Source: Nocardia transvalensis NBRC 15921
GTDB lineage: Bacteria > Actinomycetota > Actinomycetes > Mycobacteriales > Mycobacteriaceae
NCBI RefSeq assembly: GCF_000308875.1
Contig: NZ_BAGL01000089.1
Coordinates: 1 to 46,483 of the forward strand
DNA: 46,483 bases
Direction of reading: 5' to 3'
Positions within the stretch are counted from its first letter, which is position 1. Every line of letters begins with the position of its first letter. The position numbers and the translations under genes are program-made. This document shows positions 16,993 to 24,014 of the stretch, one piece after another. The notes beneath the pieces are model-generated. The model saw only the letters and a list, made by a program, of their open reading frames with translations. It had not been told where the DNA came from and ran no database searches.

Positions 16993-18549
16993 TTATTCCG
17001 GAAAAGCGTCGTTCAACACCGCGAGATCGCGTTCGCACGCGGCGAGCTGAGCCGGCTGTCGCGACGCCGCCTCGCGCAGTTGTTTCTCCAATTCCGCTAC
17101 GCGGCGGTCGGTTTCGACCACGCGGGCGGTACTGGCCCGCACCACCTGATCGGTGAGCTGGGACTCCGCCTCCACCAGCGCGGTCGCGACCCGCTGCTCC
17201 AGCTGGGCCTTGACGTTCACCAGCGCGTCGGACACCCATTGCCGCAGGTGCGTGCGGTCGGCGAGGTGCCCGCGCGCCCGCACCACCCAGTACGCCACGC
17301 CCGCGCCGAGCAGCAGGGTGATCGGGACGGTCGCGTAGTCCAGGGCCGGGACCAGGGCCAGCGGCGCGACGACCAGGCGGCCGAGGCCGAATCCGGCGGA
17401 GGCGCCCAGCGCGATCATCAGGTGGTCCTCGACACCGCGGTGCCGGGGTTCGAGGTCGGGGGCCAGCCGCGGCGGCGGATCCGACCGCGGCCGCTCCCGA
17501 TCGCCCGCGGCCTCGGGGGCGGGACCGGTGACGGCCTCGAGCTGCCGCGCCAACTCGGCCAGCCGGCGCCCGACCACATCGTCGAGTTCGGCGGTCAGCT
17601 GATTCACCGAGCGCTGTAGCTCCTCGGGATAGTCGCGGGCGTCGCGGCGGGCGAGACGGTCCACATCGGCGCGCGCGGTGGCGTTCAGGGCGCGGATCCG
17701 GGCGCCGGCCTCGTGCAGCAGGTCGACCCGGGCCAGGTGCAGCCGGTTGCGCAGCGCGGCCAGGGCCTGTGCCCGGCCGCCGTCGCGGCTCGCCAGCAGC
17801 GTGGCGCGTTCGGCGCGCAAGCGGGCGACCGAGTCCTCGGAGCGCAGCGTGTCGGCCTGGGCGCGGATACGCCGGCGGGTGTCGGCGAGGACGCGGGCCG
17901 TGACCACCGCCATCCGGTCCGCGCCGCCGCCCGCGCCGACCGCCCGGGTCAGATACGCGTGCAGGGTGCCCAGGCCGGACCGGTCGAGCAGGGAGTTGTC
18001 GCCGGAGGTGCGGGCGGCCACCGCCAGCCGCGCCGACATCGGCACGATGTCCGGGTCGGCGCCCAGCACCGGCTCGAGCAGCTCGGTGTTGCGCTCGAAC
18101 ACCACACGCCAGTCCGGATGCGCGTGAATGCCGTTCATGGCGAAGAGGATTCGCGTGCCGCCCGAACGCAGCCGCCCGACCCGGTCCAGGGTGGCCGCGC
18201 CGAGCGTGGCGCCGGCGTCGAGCAGGATCAGCGCCACCGGCGGCGGGGCGACCAGCGCGGCGGGATCGGACAGCGGATCCGACAGGTCGATGTGCGGTTC
18301 GAATCGCGCCAGTTCGGTGCGCAGCAGGATGGTGTCGGGGTCGGCGGCGCCGATCAGGGTGACGGGCGCCGGGCGCGCGGCCGGGTGGGCATTCGCCGCC
18401 TCCGCCGGGGGCACCGCGCGTAACAGCGCGCTGCCCTGGGGATTCCAGCGCGCGACCACGGCGTCGACCTCGGGCGGCAGAGCGGGATCGGCCGCCGGAG
18501 GCGTGCCCGGCGCCGGACGGGCGGAACCGAGGGGATCAGAGTCCGGCAC
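16993..18549 (-). CDS. Pseudo-GTPase with membrane hairpin and coiled coils, Rv0210-like
   Basis: A 518-residue protein. Residues ~62-200 run parallel to the G domain of the partner encoded just upstream, but each GTP motif is lost: the P-loop position reads LIGAADPDTILL, the NKxD position reads FAMNGIHAHP, while the G5-like PMSARLAVAAR is kept. Residues ~215-345 and ~430-515 are long charged helices, probably coiled coil, and 377-423 contain two hydrophobic segments that would form a membrane hairpin. It starts at GTG 18549, inside the end of the GTPase gene (14-bp overlap), so translation is probably coupled. Conserved as Rv0210 next to pckG in M. tuberculosis, with no known function. The domain order (G domain, helical stalk, membrane paddle, helical stalk) resembles bacterial dynamin-like proteins; that is inference. 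Confidence 0.72.
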   Translation of the reverse strand: MPDSDPLGSARPAPGTPPAADPALPPEVDAVVARWNPQGSALLRAVPPAEAANAHPAARPAPVTLIGAADPDTILLRTELARFEPHIDLSDPLSDPAALVAPPPVALILLDAGATLGAATLDRVGRLRSGGTRILFAMNGIHAHPDWRVVFERNTELLEPVLGADPDIVPMSARLAVAARTSGDNSLLDRSGLGTLHAYLTRAVGAGGGADRMAVVTARVLADTRRRIRAQADTLRSEDSVARLRAERATLLASRDGGRAQALAALRNRLHLARVDLLHEAGARIRALNATARADVDRLARRDARDYPEELQRSVNQLTAELDDVVGRRLAELARQLEAVTGPAPEAAGDRERPRSDPPPRLAPDLEPRHRGVEDHLMIALGASAGFGLGRLVVAPLALVPALDYATVPITLLLGAGVAYWVVRARGHLADRTHLRQWVSDALVNVKAQLEQRVATALVEAESQLTDQVVRASTARVVETDRRVAELEKQLREAASRQPAQLAACERDLAVLNDAFPE

Positions 18550-19675
18550 TGCTCATTCGCTCCCAGATCCGGACATAGCCGTTGTGCACCCGCACGGCCG
18601 CGCGGCGAGCCGGCGGGGACATATCGCTGGAGACCACCGCGCGCCAGCGCTGGGCGCGGGTCAGCGCGTCGTCGGCATCGGTCGGCTGGGGCGCCGGATA
18701 GCCGGCCGCCAGGTGCAGCACGTCCGGACAGGCCAGCCCGGCCTGCAGGCCCAGCCACAGCGCCTCGTCACCGGCGAGATAGTCCTCGATCAGATCGCGG
18801 CCGCGGCCGGGAGCGGCGCCCGGCCCGCCGGGGACCGCGCGCGCGGCCAGCCGGTCCAGCTCGTCGAGGAATTCACCGCCGCGCTGCGCGCCGATCCGCT
18901 CGTAGTGCCGGTGCAGCAGGCCGTGCACCGGATCAATGCCGCTGACGGCGTGCAGCAGCTGAAGTAGTTCGCGCGGGCCGAGATTCGGCTCGTAGCGCAG
19001 GGCGGTCAGCGCGCAGGACACCCCGTACAGGCCCCAGTGTTCGAGCACCGCCTGCCGCTCGGCGACATCGGGGCCCGCCGACTGCGCGGTGAACAGCTCG
19101 GGCGACAACGTGAAGTTCGGATCGGCGTTGTTCGCGTGCCGGCGCAGGGTGCGCAGATCGTCGTCGCTGGGCGTGCCCGCCCGGGTGCGCACGGCCAGCG
19201 CGGAGACCAGCGGCAGCGTCGGGAAGCCCAGCCCGTGGGCGATCTGGTCGGCGGCCGCGACGGCCTCACCCCACCGCGAGCCGATCGCGTCGGCCTTGTT
19301 GAGGACCACGATCGTCCGGTCACGGGGCAGGTCGGCCAGGATGCGGCGGTCGGCCGGCTGCGGGGCCGCCGAGACGACGTAGACGATCAGGTCGCCGTCG
19401 AGGACGGGATCGGGTTTGCCCGGCTCGTCCACCGGCTCGGTCTCCACCGCCGACATCAGCGCCAGCGCGCGGAGCAGAGTGGACTTTCCGGCGCGGGCGC
19501 GGCCGGTCACCTGGATGCGCAGCGGCCGCCGCCACGCGCTCGCGGCGGTGACGAGCTGGTCGGCAATGCGGGGATCGTGGCCGCCACCGACTCGCAGGTT
19601 GGCGATCAGCTGATCGAGTTCCGGGGCGGGCCCGCCGTGATCGTTCACGAGCCCGGACGCGGTGGGTGTCGACAC
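18536..19675 (-). CDS. Small P-loop GTPase partner, Rv0209-like
   Basis: A 379-residue soluble protein. The G motifs are TGRARAGKSTLL (P-loop, Lys64 and Ser65), DEPG (83-86, matching the DxxG of G3), LNKAD (125-129, G4) and VSAL (157-160, G5). Only ~18 residues separate the P-loop from DEPG, so the usual switch I/G2 segment is missing or greatly shortened. The C-terminal ~200 residues are largely helical, with no membrane segment. The start is GTG 19675, with AAGGGGG 8 nt upstream; the frame runs a little further up without a signal. Its 3' end overlaps the pseudo-GTPase gene, implying equal expression and probably a complex. Adjacent Rv0209 and Rv0210 in M. tuberculosis are the same pair. 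Function unknown; see the finding. Confidence 0.72.
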   Translation of the reverse strand: MSTPTASGLVNDHGGPAPELDQLIANLRVGGGHDPRIADQLVTAASAWRRPLRIQVTGRARAGKSTLLRALALMSAVETEPVDEPGKPDPVLDGDLIVYVVSAAPQPADRRILADLPRDRTIVVLNKADAIGSRWGEAVAAADQIAHGLGFPTLPLVSALAVRTRAGTPSDDDLRTLRRHANNADPNFTLSPELFTAQSAGPDVAERQAVLEHWGLYGVSCALTALRYEPNLGPRELLQLLHAVSGIDPVHGLLHRHYERIGAQRGGEFLDELDRLAARAVPGGPGAAPGRGRDLIEDYLAGDEALWLGLQAGLACPDVLHLAAGYPAPQPTDADDALTRAQRWRAVVSSDMSPPARRAAVRVHNGYVRIWERMSSAGL

Positions 19676-19759
19676 GAGTAATACCCCCTTCCGCCGCGCA
19701 ATTCTGTCAGAAGGCGGCCCGGTTGTCGGCACCGACCGCCGAGTAGGTTCGCCTCGCCG

Positions 19760-20545
19760 TCAGCGCGAGCGCGTGATGATCAGGTTGGCGGTGCGGACGA
19801 CCCAGCCCGGCGCGTATTTCCCGGCGGCGGCGAGGAGTTTGGCCTGCGCGCCGATCGAATAGTGCACCCGCGGCAGCAGGCCGCGCCGCCGCGTCGCGTC
19901 CCAGATGCCCGCGGCCACATCGTCGACGGTCAGCCGCACGCCCAGCGAACGGGTGGACGCGGTGTGCACGCCGTCGAGCATCCCGGTCGCGACGAACAGC
20001 GGCCAGACCGCGAGCACGCGAATGTCGTGCCGCCGCCACTCCAGGTCGAGCGCCTCGGTGAGGTTGCGCACCGCGGCCTTGGTCGCGCCGTAGGAGGCGA
20101 GTTCGGCCTGGCCGTAGATGGCGGACGCCGAGCAGAGATTCACCACCTGCGCGCCGGGGGTGTCCCGCAGGTAGTCGAACGCGGCGTGCGTTCCGGCAAG
20201 GACACCGTCCAGGTTCACGGCCACGATCCGCCGGTGCGCGGCGATATCGATCGACTCGAACGGCCCCGCCCGCAGCACCCCGGCATTGTTGACCAGCACA
20301 TCCAATCGGCCCGTGCCGGAATGGAACTCGGCCAGCCGCGCCGCCCACTGTGCCGGGTCGGTCACATCCAGCACCCCGGTCGCCACGCTGCCCCCGGCCG
20401 CCTTTATCTCCGCGGCGAGCCGCTCGAGCCCCACCTCGTCGAGGTCGTACGCACCGACGTGATACCCCCGCGCCGCGAACAACAGCGCCGTCGCCCGCCC
20501 GATCCCGGCCGCGGCCCCCGTCACGAAGATCGCCGGTTCATCCAT
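19760..20545 (-). CDS. Short-chain dehydrogenase/reductase
   Basis: A 261-residue classical SDR. The dinucleotide-binding TGAAAGIG is at 9-16, Asp34/Asp36 in GAYDLDE favour NAD over NADP, NNAG is at 86-89, and the catalytic set is Ser139, Tyr152 and Lys156 (ASYGATKAA). The substrate is not predictable; the broad C-terminal loop (FVATGMLDGVHTAS) suggests a hydrophobic alcohol or ketone. The start is ATG 20545, supported by a TATGCT hexamer 6 nt upstream, as in leaderless transcripts; the frame continues upstream through a repeat and is not used. It points the same way as the GTPase gene, 84 bp apart, and could be co-transcribed with it. Confidence 0.88.
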   Translation of the reverse strand: MDEPAIFVTGAAAGIGRATALLFAARGYHVGAYDLDEVGLERLAAEIKAAGGSVATGVLDVTDPAQWAARLAEFHSGTGRLDVLVNNAGVLRAGPFESIDIAAHRRIVAVNLDGVLAGTHAAFDYLRDTPGAQVVNLCSASAIYGQAELASYGATKAAVRNLTEALDLEWRRHDIRVLAVWPLFVATGMLDGVHTASTRSLGVRLTVDDVAAGIWDATRRRGLLPRVHYSIGAQAKLLAAAGKYAPGWVVRTANLIITRSR

Positions 20546-20551
20546 GCCCGC

Positions 20552-20557
20552 AGCATA
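20552..20557 (-). promoter_or_regulatory. -10 element of a probable leaderless SDR transcript
   Basis: On the minus strand TATGCT is followed by GCGGGC and then the ATG at 20545; no ribosome-binding site is present. Confidence 0.55.
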
Positions 20558-20587
20558 TGCGGACCACCGCCCCCGCGCCCGTCCCCC

Positions 20588-20675
20588 ACACTTCCCGCAC
20601 CCTCTCCGTCCTCCCGCACCCATTGCGGTGCGCTGGAGAGGGTGCGGGAAGACGGAAGGGGTGCGTGGAGTGTGT
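20588..20675. repeat. Palindromic dispersed repeat, copy B (intergenic)
   Basis: The 17-bp arms CTTCCCGCACCCTCTCC (20591-20607) and GGAGAGGGTGCGGGAAG (20635-20651) are exact complements. A nested CTCCCGCACCC and a further GGGGTGCG follow the same layout as copy A at 8063-8147. It starts ~43 bp upstream of the SDR start, beyond its -10. The transcript of either strand would form a long stem. Confidence 0.75.
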
Positions 20676-20850
20676 GCTCACTCACAACGGCGGGGTGGGT
20701 AAGAAGGAGAGGGGCGGGGAGCCGGAGGTGTCGGTGCAGGTGGGAAGGGTTGTGGGCGCGGACCGGGGAACAACTACGGCGTGTCGTGGTTTCCCTTGTG
20801 GCACAGCACAATTCGCAGTTGGCGAACTGTCGGTCTGCGCGCTCGTCCCC

Positions 20851-20856
20851 TACTCT
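20851..20856 (+). promoter_or_regulatory. Candidate -10 element for the lipase gene
   Basis: TACTCT fits TANNNT and would give a leader of about 88 nt before the ATG at 20952. No clear -35 box is seen. Between repeat B and this site (20676-20850) nothing else is recognisable. Confidence 0.3.
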
Positions 20857-20951
20857 GAGTCGGTAGGCCGCCGATGCGCGGCGTCGGCGGGTGCCGGTCC
20901 GGGGGACCGGCCGGGCGCACGTCCGGCCGCGGGGACCCGAAGGAGGATGTG

Positions 20952-22370
20952 ATGGCAGTCGTCGGCGTGATCGAGAAAGTCGGTGCGGCCGCGAGATTCG
21001 GCATCGCCGCGGCGGCCGTGGTGCTGGAGAGATTCGGCGGCCGGACCGAGACCGCGCCGGTCGCCAGGCTCTCCGGCGGCCGCCCGCTCCTGCCGTCGCA
21101 GGATCCGTTCCTGCGCCCGCCCGCGGATCTCGCCGACTACGCGCCCGGGACGATCGTGCGCAGCCGCACCGTGGAACTGGGCCTGCTCGGGGTGGTCCCG
21201 CAGCAAGTGCGCGCGTGGCAGCTGGTGTATCGCAGCACCGATCTGCACGGCCGCCCGGAGGTCGCGATCACCACGACGCTGCTGCCCGCCGGCGATCCGG
21301 GCCCGGGTGAACGGCCGCTGCTCGCCTTCCAGTCGGCGATCGACGCGGTCACCGAGCGCTGCGCGCCGTCCTATGCCCTGCGCCGCGGCGCGTGGGTGCC
21401 CGGATCCATCACGCAGCTGGAGTACCTGCTGGTCGCCAACGCGCTGCGGCGCGGCTGGGCGGTCACCATCGCCGACCACGGCGGGCCGAACGGCCACTTC
21501 GGCGCCCCGCGCGAGCCCGGCTACCGCTCCCTCGACGGCGTCCGCGCGGCGCTGCGCTTCGGGCCGCTCGGTCTGCACGCCCTGACCCCGGTCGCGGTGT
21601 GGGGCTATTCGGGCGGCGGCATGGCCAGCTCGTGGCTGGTGGAGATGGCCCCGACCTACGCGCCCGAACTCGATATCGTCGGCGCGGTGCTCGGCGCGCC
21701 CGTCGGCGATCCGGGCCAGGTGTTCGTGCGGCTCAACGGCGGCCGCTACGCCGGTTTCCCGGCCATCGTGATCGCCGCGCTGCACCGGATCTACCCGGCG
21801 CTGGGCCAGGTCCTGGAGGAGCAGCTGAACCCGGAGGGGCGGCGGCTGGTCGACCGGGCCGCCCGGCTCGCCCCGATCGTGGCCCTGGCGGTCCTGTCCC
21901 GGCACAACGTCTCCGATTATCTGACCCGCCCACTGGAGGAGATCCTGGCCGAACCGCCCATGCGGGCCATGCTCGACGACCTGCGCCTGGGCACCGCGGC
22001 GCCACACTGCCCGGTCCTGGTGACCCAGCCGCTGCACGACCGGATCATCCACGTCGACGGGGTCGAGGAACAGGTCGGCCGGTACCGCCGCGGCGGGGCG
22101 ACCGTGACCTATATCCGCGACCGCGCCAGCGACCATTTCTCGCTACTGCCGCTGGCGACGCCGCTGAGCCTGAACTGGCTCGCCGACCGGATAGCCGGCA
22201 TCCCGGTGACGGACACCACATCGCGAACTGTCCGATCGGTGGTCGCGTCTCGGGCAGGCTTGCTGGGTCTGCTCGAAATGGCAGGTACCGCAACACGAGT
22301 CGTCCTCGGCCGCCCGCTACGCCAGCGGCCCGCCCCGCCCCCGCGCCACACCGACACCTTGGCCGCCTGA
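20952..22370 (+). CDS. Secretory-lipase-family (LIP) alpha/beta hydrolase
   Basis: A 472-residue lipase of the actinobacterial/fungal LIP family (triacylglycerol lipase/esterase). The catalytic triad is visible: Ser220 in GYSGGG, Asp363 in QPLHDRIIH and His395 in RASDHFS. The oxyanion and lid region is HGGPNGHFGAPREPG. The family is usually secreted, but the N terminus here (MAVVGVIEKVGAAARFGIAA) is only mildly hydrophobic and lacks a clear cleavage site, so the cellular location is uncertain. AAGGAGG lies 7 nt before the ATG, the best ribosome-binding site in the window. It is divergent from the SDR and followed after 59 bp by trmB on the same strand. Confidence 0.88.
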   Translation: MAVVGVIEKVGAAARFGIAAAAVVLERFGGRTETAPVARLSGGRPLLPSQDPFLRPPADLADYAPGTIVRSRTVELGLLGVVPQQVRAWQLVYRSTDLHGRPEVAITTTLLPAGDPGPGERPLLAFQSAIDAVTERCAPSYALRRGAWVPGSITQLEYLLVANALRRGWAVTIADHGGPNGHFGAPREPGYRSLDGVRAALRFGPLGLHALTPVAVWGYSGGGMASSWLVEMAPTYAPELDIVGAVLGAPVGDPGQVFVRLNGGRYAGFPAIVIAALHRIYPALGQVLEEQLNPEGRRLVDRAARLAPIVALAVLSRHNVSDYLTRPLEEILAEPPMRAMLDDLRLGTAAPHCPVLVTQPLHDRIIHVDGVEEQVGRYRRGGATVTYIRDRASDHFSLLPLATPLSLNWLADRIAGIPVTDTTSRTVRSVVASRAGLLGLLEMAGTATRVVLGRPLRQRPAPPPRHTDTLAA

Positions 22371-22429
22371 AACGACCACCCGACCGGTTGGCGTGGTCGA
22401 TTGCTGCGCTGACGATCGAATACTGGACA

Positions 22430-23191
22430 ATGGACGCCGTGAACGACGCCGCGAACCCCACCGCCGCCGGGCACGCCACCGGTTCTCGCCTGTATCCGCG
22501 GGTGACGAGCTTCCGGTCGCGCCGGGGTGCGCTCACCGCTTCGCAGCAGGAGGCGTGGGAGCGAACGTGGCCGCGCATCGGGCGCGAGGTGTCCGACGAT
22601 CCGCTCGACGCCGCCGCCTGGTTCGGCCGTGAGGCGCCGCTGATCGTCGAGATCGGCTGCGGTACCGGCACCGCCACCGCCGCCATGGCACAGGCCGAAC
22701 CGCAGTTCGACCTGATCGGCATCGAGGTGTACAAACCGGGCCTGGCCCAGCTGGTGCAGCGCATCGAGCGCGAGGGCATCGAGAACGTCCGGCTGCTACG
22801 CGGCGATGCCGTCGACGTCCTCGAAAACATGATTGCCGAAGATTCGCTCACAGGCGTTCGCGTCTTCTTCCCCGATCCCTGGCCGAAGGCCCGCCACCAC
22901 AAGCGGCGGCTGCTGCAGCCGGAGACGATGGCCCTGATCGCCAGTAGGCTGCGCACCGGCGGCGTGTTGCACGTCGCGACGGACCACGCCGGCTACGCCG
23001 AGCACATCGCGGCGGTCGGCGCGGCAGAACCCCAGCTCGTCGGCATGAACGAGGCCGCGGGCGGCGATGCGGAGACCTTCCGCCGCACCGCCCCGATCGG
23101 CTTCGACCGGCCCGTCACCAAGTTCGAAAGCAAGGCACATCGCGCCGGAAGCGCCATCACCGAGCTCATTTGGGGGAAGATCGACTTATGA
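22430..23191 (+). CDS. trmB: tRNA (guanine-N7)-methyltransferase
   Basis: A 253-residue TrmB that makes m7G46 in the tRNA variable loop. Motif I is IVEIGCGTGTATAAMA, the TrmB signature is FFPDPWPKARHHKRRL, and VATDH and the TKFESKAHR C-terminal block complete the family pattern. The start is ATG 22430; a GTG at 22439 is an alternative. Neither has a convincing ribosome-binding site. The gene ends 76 bp before the NYN gene on the same strand. The order trmB, NYN, mmpL3 is conserved in mycobacteria (Rv0208c to Rv0206c). Confidence 0.95.
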   Translation: MDAVNDAANPTAAGHATGSRLYPRVTSFRSRRGALTASQQEAWERTWPRIGREVSDDPLDAAAWFGREAPLIVEIGCGTGTATAAMAQAEPQFDLIGIEVYKPGLAQLVQRIEREGIENVRLLRGDAVDVLENMIAEDSLTGVRVFFPDPWPKARHHKRRLLQPETMALIASRLRTGGVLHVATDHAGYAEHIAAVGAAEPQLVGMNEAAGGDAETFRRTAPIGFDRPVTKFESKAHRAGSAITELIWGKIDL

Positions 23192-23267
23192 GCGAGCGCA
23201 ACGAGCGACCAATTAGCTCAGCCGTGGCCGCGGCCATGACCATGCCGAGTGTCAGCGAGGCCCGGTC

Positions 23268-24014
23268 ATGAGCGTGAGCGAGATGGCCCACGGGGTCATG
23301 GATGTTTCCGGGATCATGCACGGCGCCGCCTCGGAGGCGAATACCGGCTCCTCCGGTTCGGGCGGCAGCCCGACCGACGTGCGCCGGGTGCTGCTCGTGT
23401 GGGACGCGCCCAACCTCGATATGGGCCTGGGCGCGATCCTGGGCGGCCGGCCCACCGCGGCGTACCGGCCGCGGTTCGACGCGCTCGGCCGATGGCTGCT
23501 CGCCCGCACCGCCGAACTGTCGGTGGGCAGCGTGCAGCGCGTCGAGGCCGAGGCGACGGTCTTCACGAATATCGCGCCCGGCACCGCCGACGTGGTGCGC
23601 CCCTGGGTGGAGGCGCTGCGCAACGTGGGTTACGCGGTCTTCGCCAAGCCCAAGATCGACGAGGACTCCGACGTCGACAGCGACATGCTGGCCCATATCG
23701 AGATGCGCCGCAGCGGCGCGGGGCTGGCCGGCATCATGGTCGCCTCCGCCGACGGCCAGGCCTTCCGCGAGCCGCTCGAGGAGCTCGCGGCGAGCGGAAT
23801 CCCGGTTCAGGTATTGGGATTCCGTGAGCATGCCAGCTGGGCGGTGACGTCCGATATCCTCGAGTTCATCGACCTCGAGGACATACCGGGTGTGTTCCGC
23901 GAACCGCTCCCCCGGGTCTCCCTCGACTCGCTGCCCGAAGAGGGAGCCTGGCTGCAGCCCTTCCGGCCGCTGTCGGCCCTGCTCACCTCCCGCCCCGCTC
24001 AAGGAGTCGCTTAG
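23268..24014 (+). CDS. NYN-domain (PIN-like) putative RNase, Rv0207c-like
   Basis: A 248-residue protein with a NYN fold, a relative of PIN/FEN nucleases. Acidic residues that would bind metal are in VLLVWDAPNLDMG (near residue 46), in DEDSDVDSDMLAH and in VASADGQAF. The first ~35 residues are low complexity and probably disordered. GAGG precedes the ATG by 7 nt. Its TAG stop shares its last base with the GTG start of mmpL3 (TAGTG), so the two are co-translated. The link of a putative RNase to the main mycolate exporter is conserved and unexplained. Confidence 0.85.
   Translation: MSVSEMAHGVMDVSGIMHGAASEANTGSSGSGGSPTDVRRVLLVWDAPNLDMGLGAILGGRPTAAYRPRFDALGRWLLARTAELSVGSVQRVEAEATVFTNIAPGTADVVRPWVEALRNVGYAVFAKPKIDEDSDVDSDMLAHIEMRRSGAGLAGIMVASADGQAFREPLEELAASGIPVQVLGFREHASWAVTSDILEFIDLEDIPGVFREPLPRVSLDSLPEEGAWLQPFRPLSALLTSRPAQGVA

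Noticed and set aside
19862..20866. Open frame of ~334 codons opposite the SDR gene
   Set aside because: Antisense to a clear SDR with intact catalytic residues; composition and lack of motifs mark it as a shadow.
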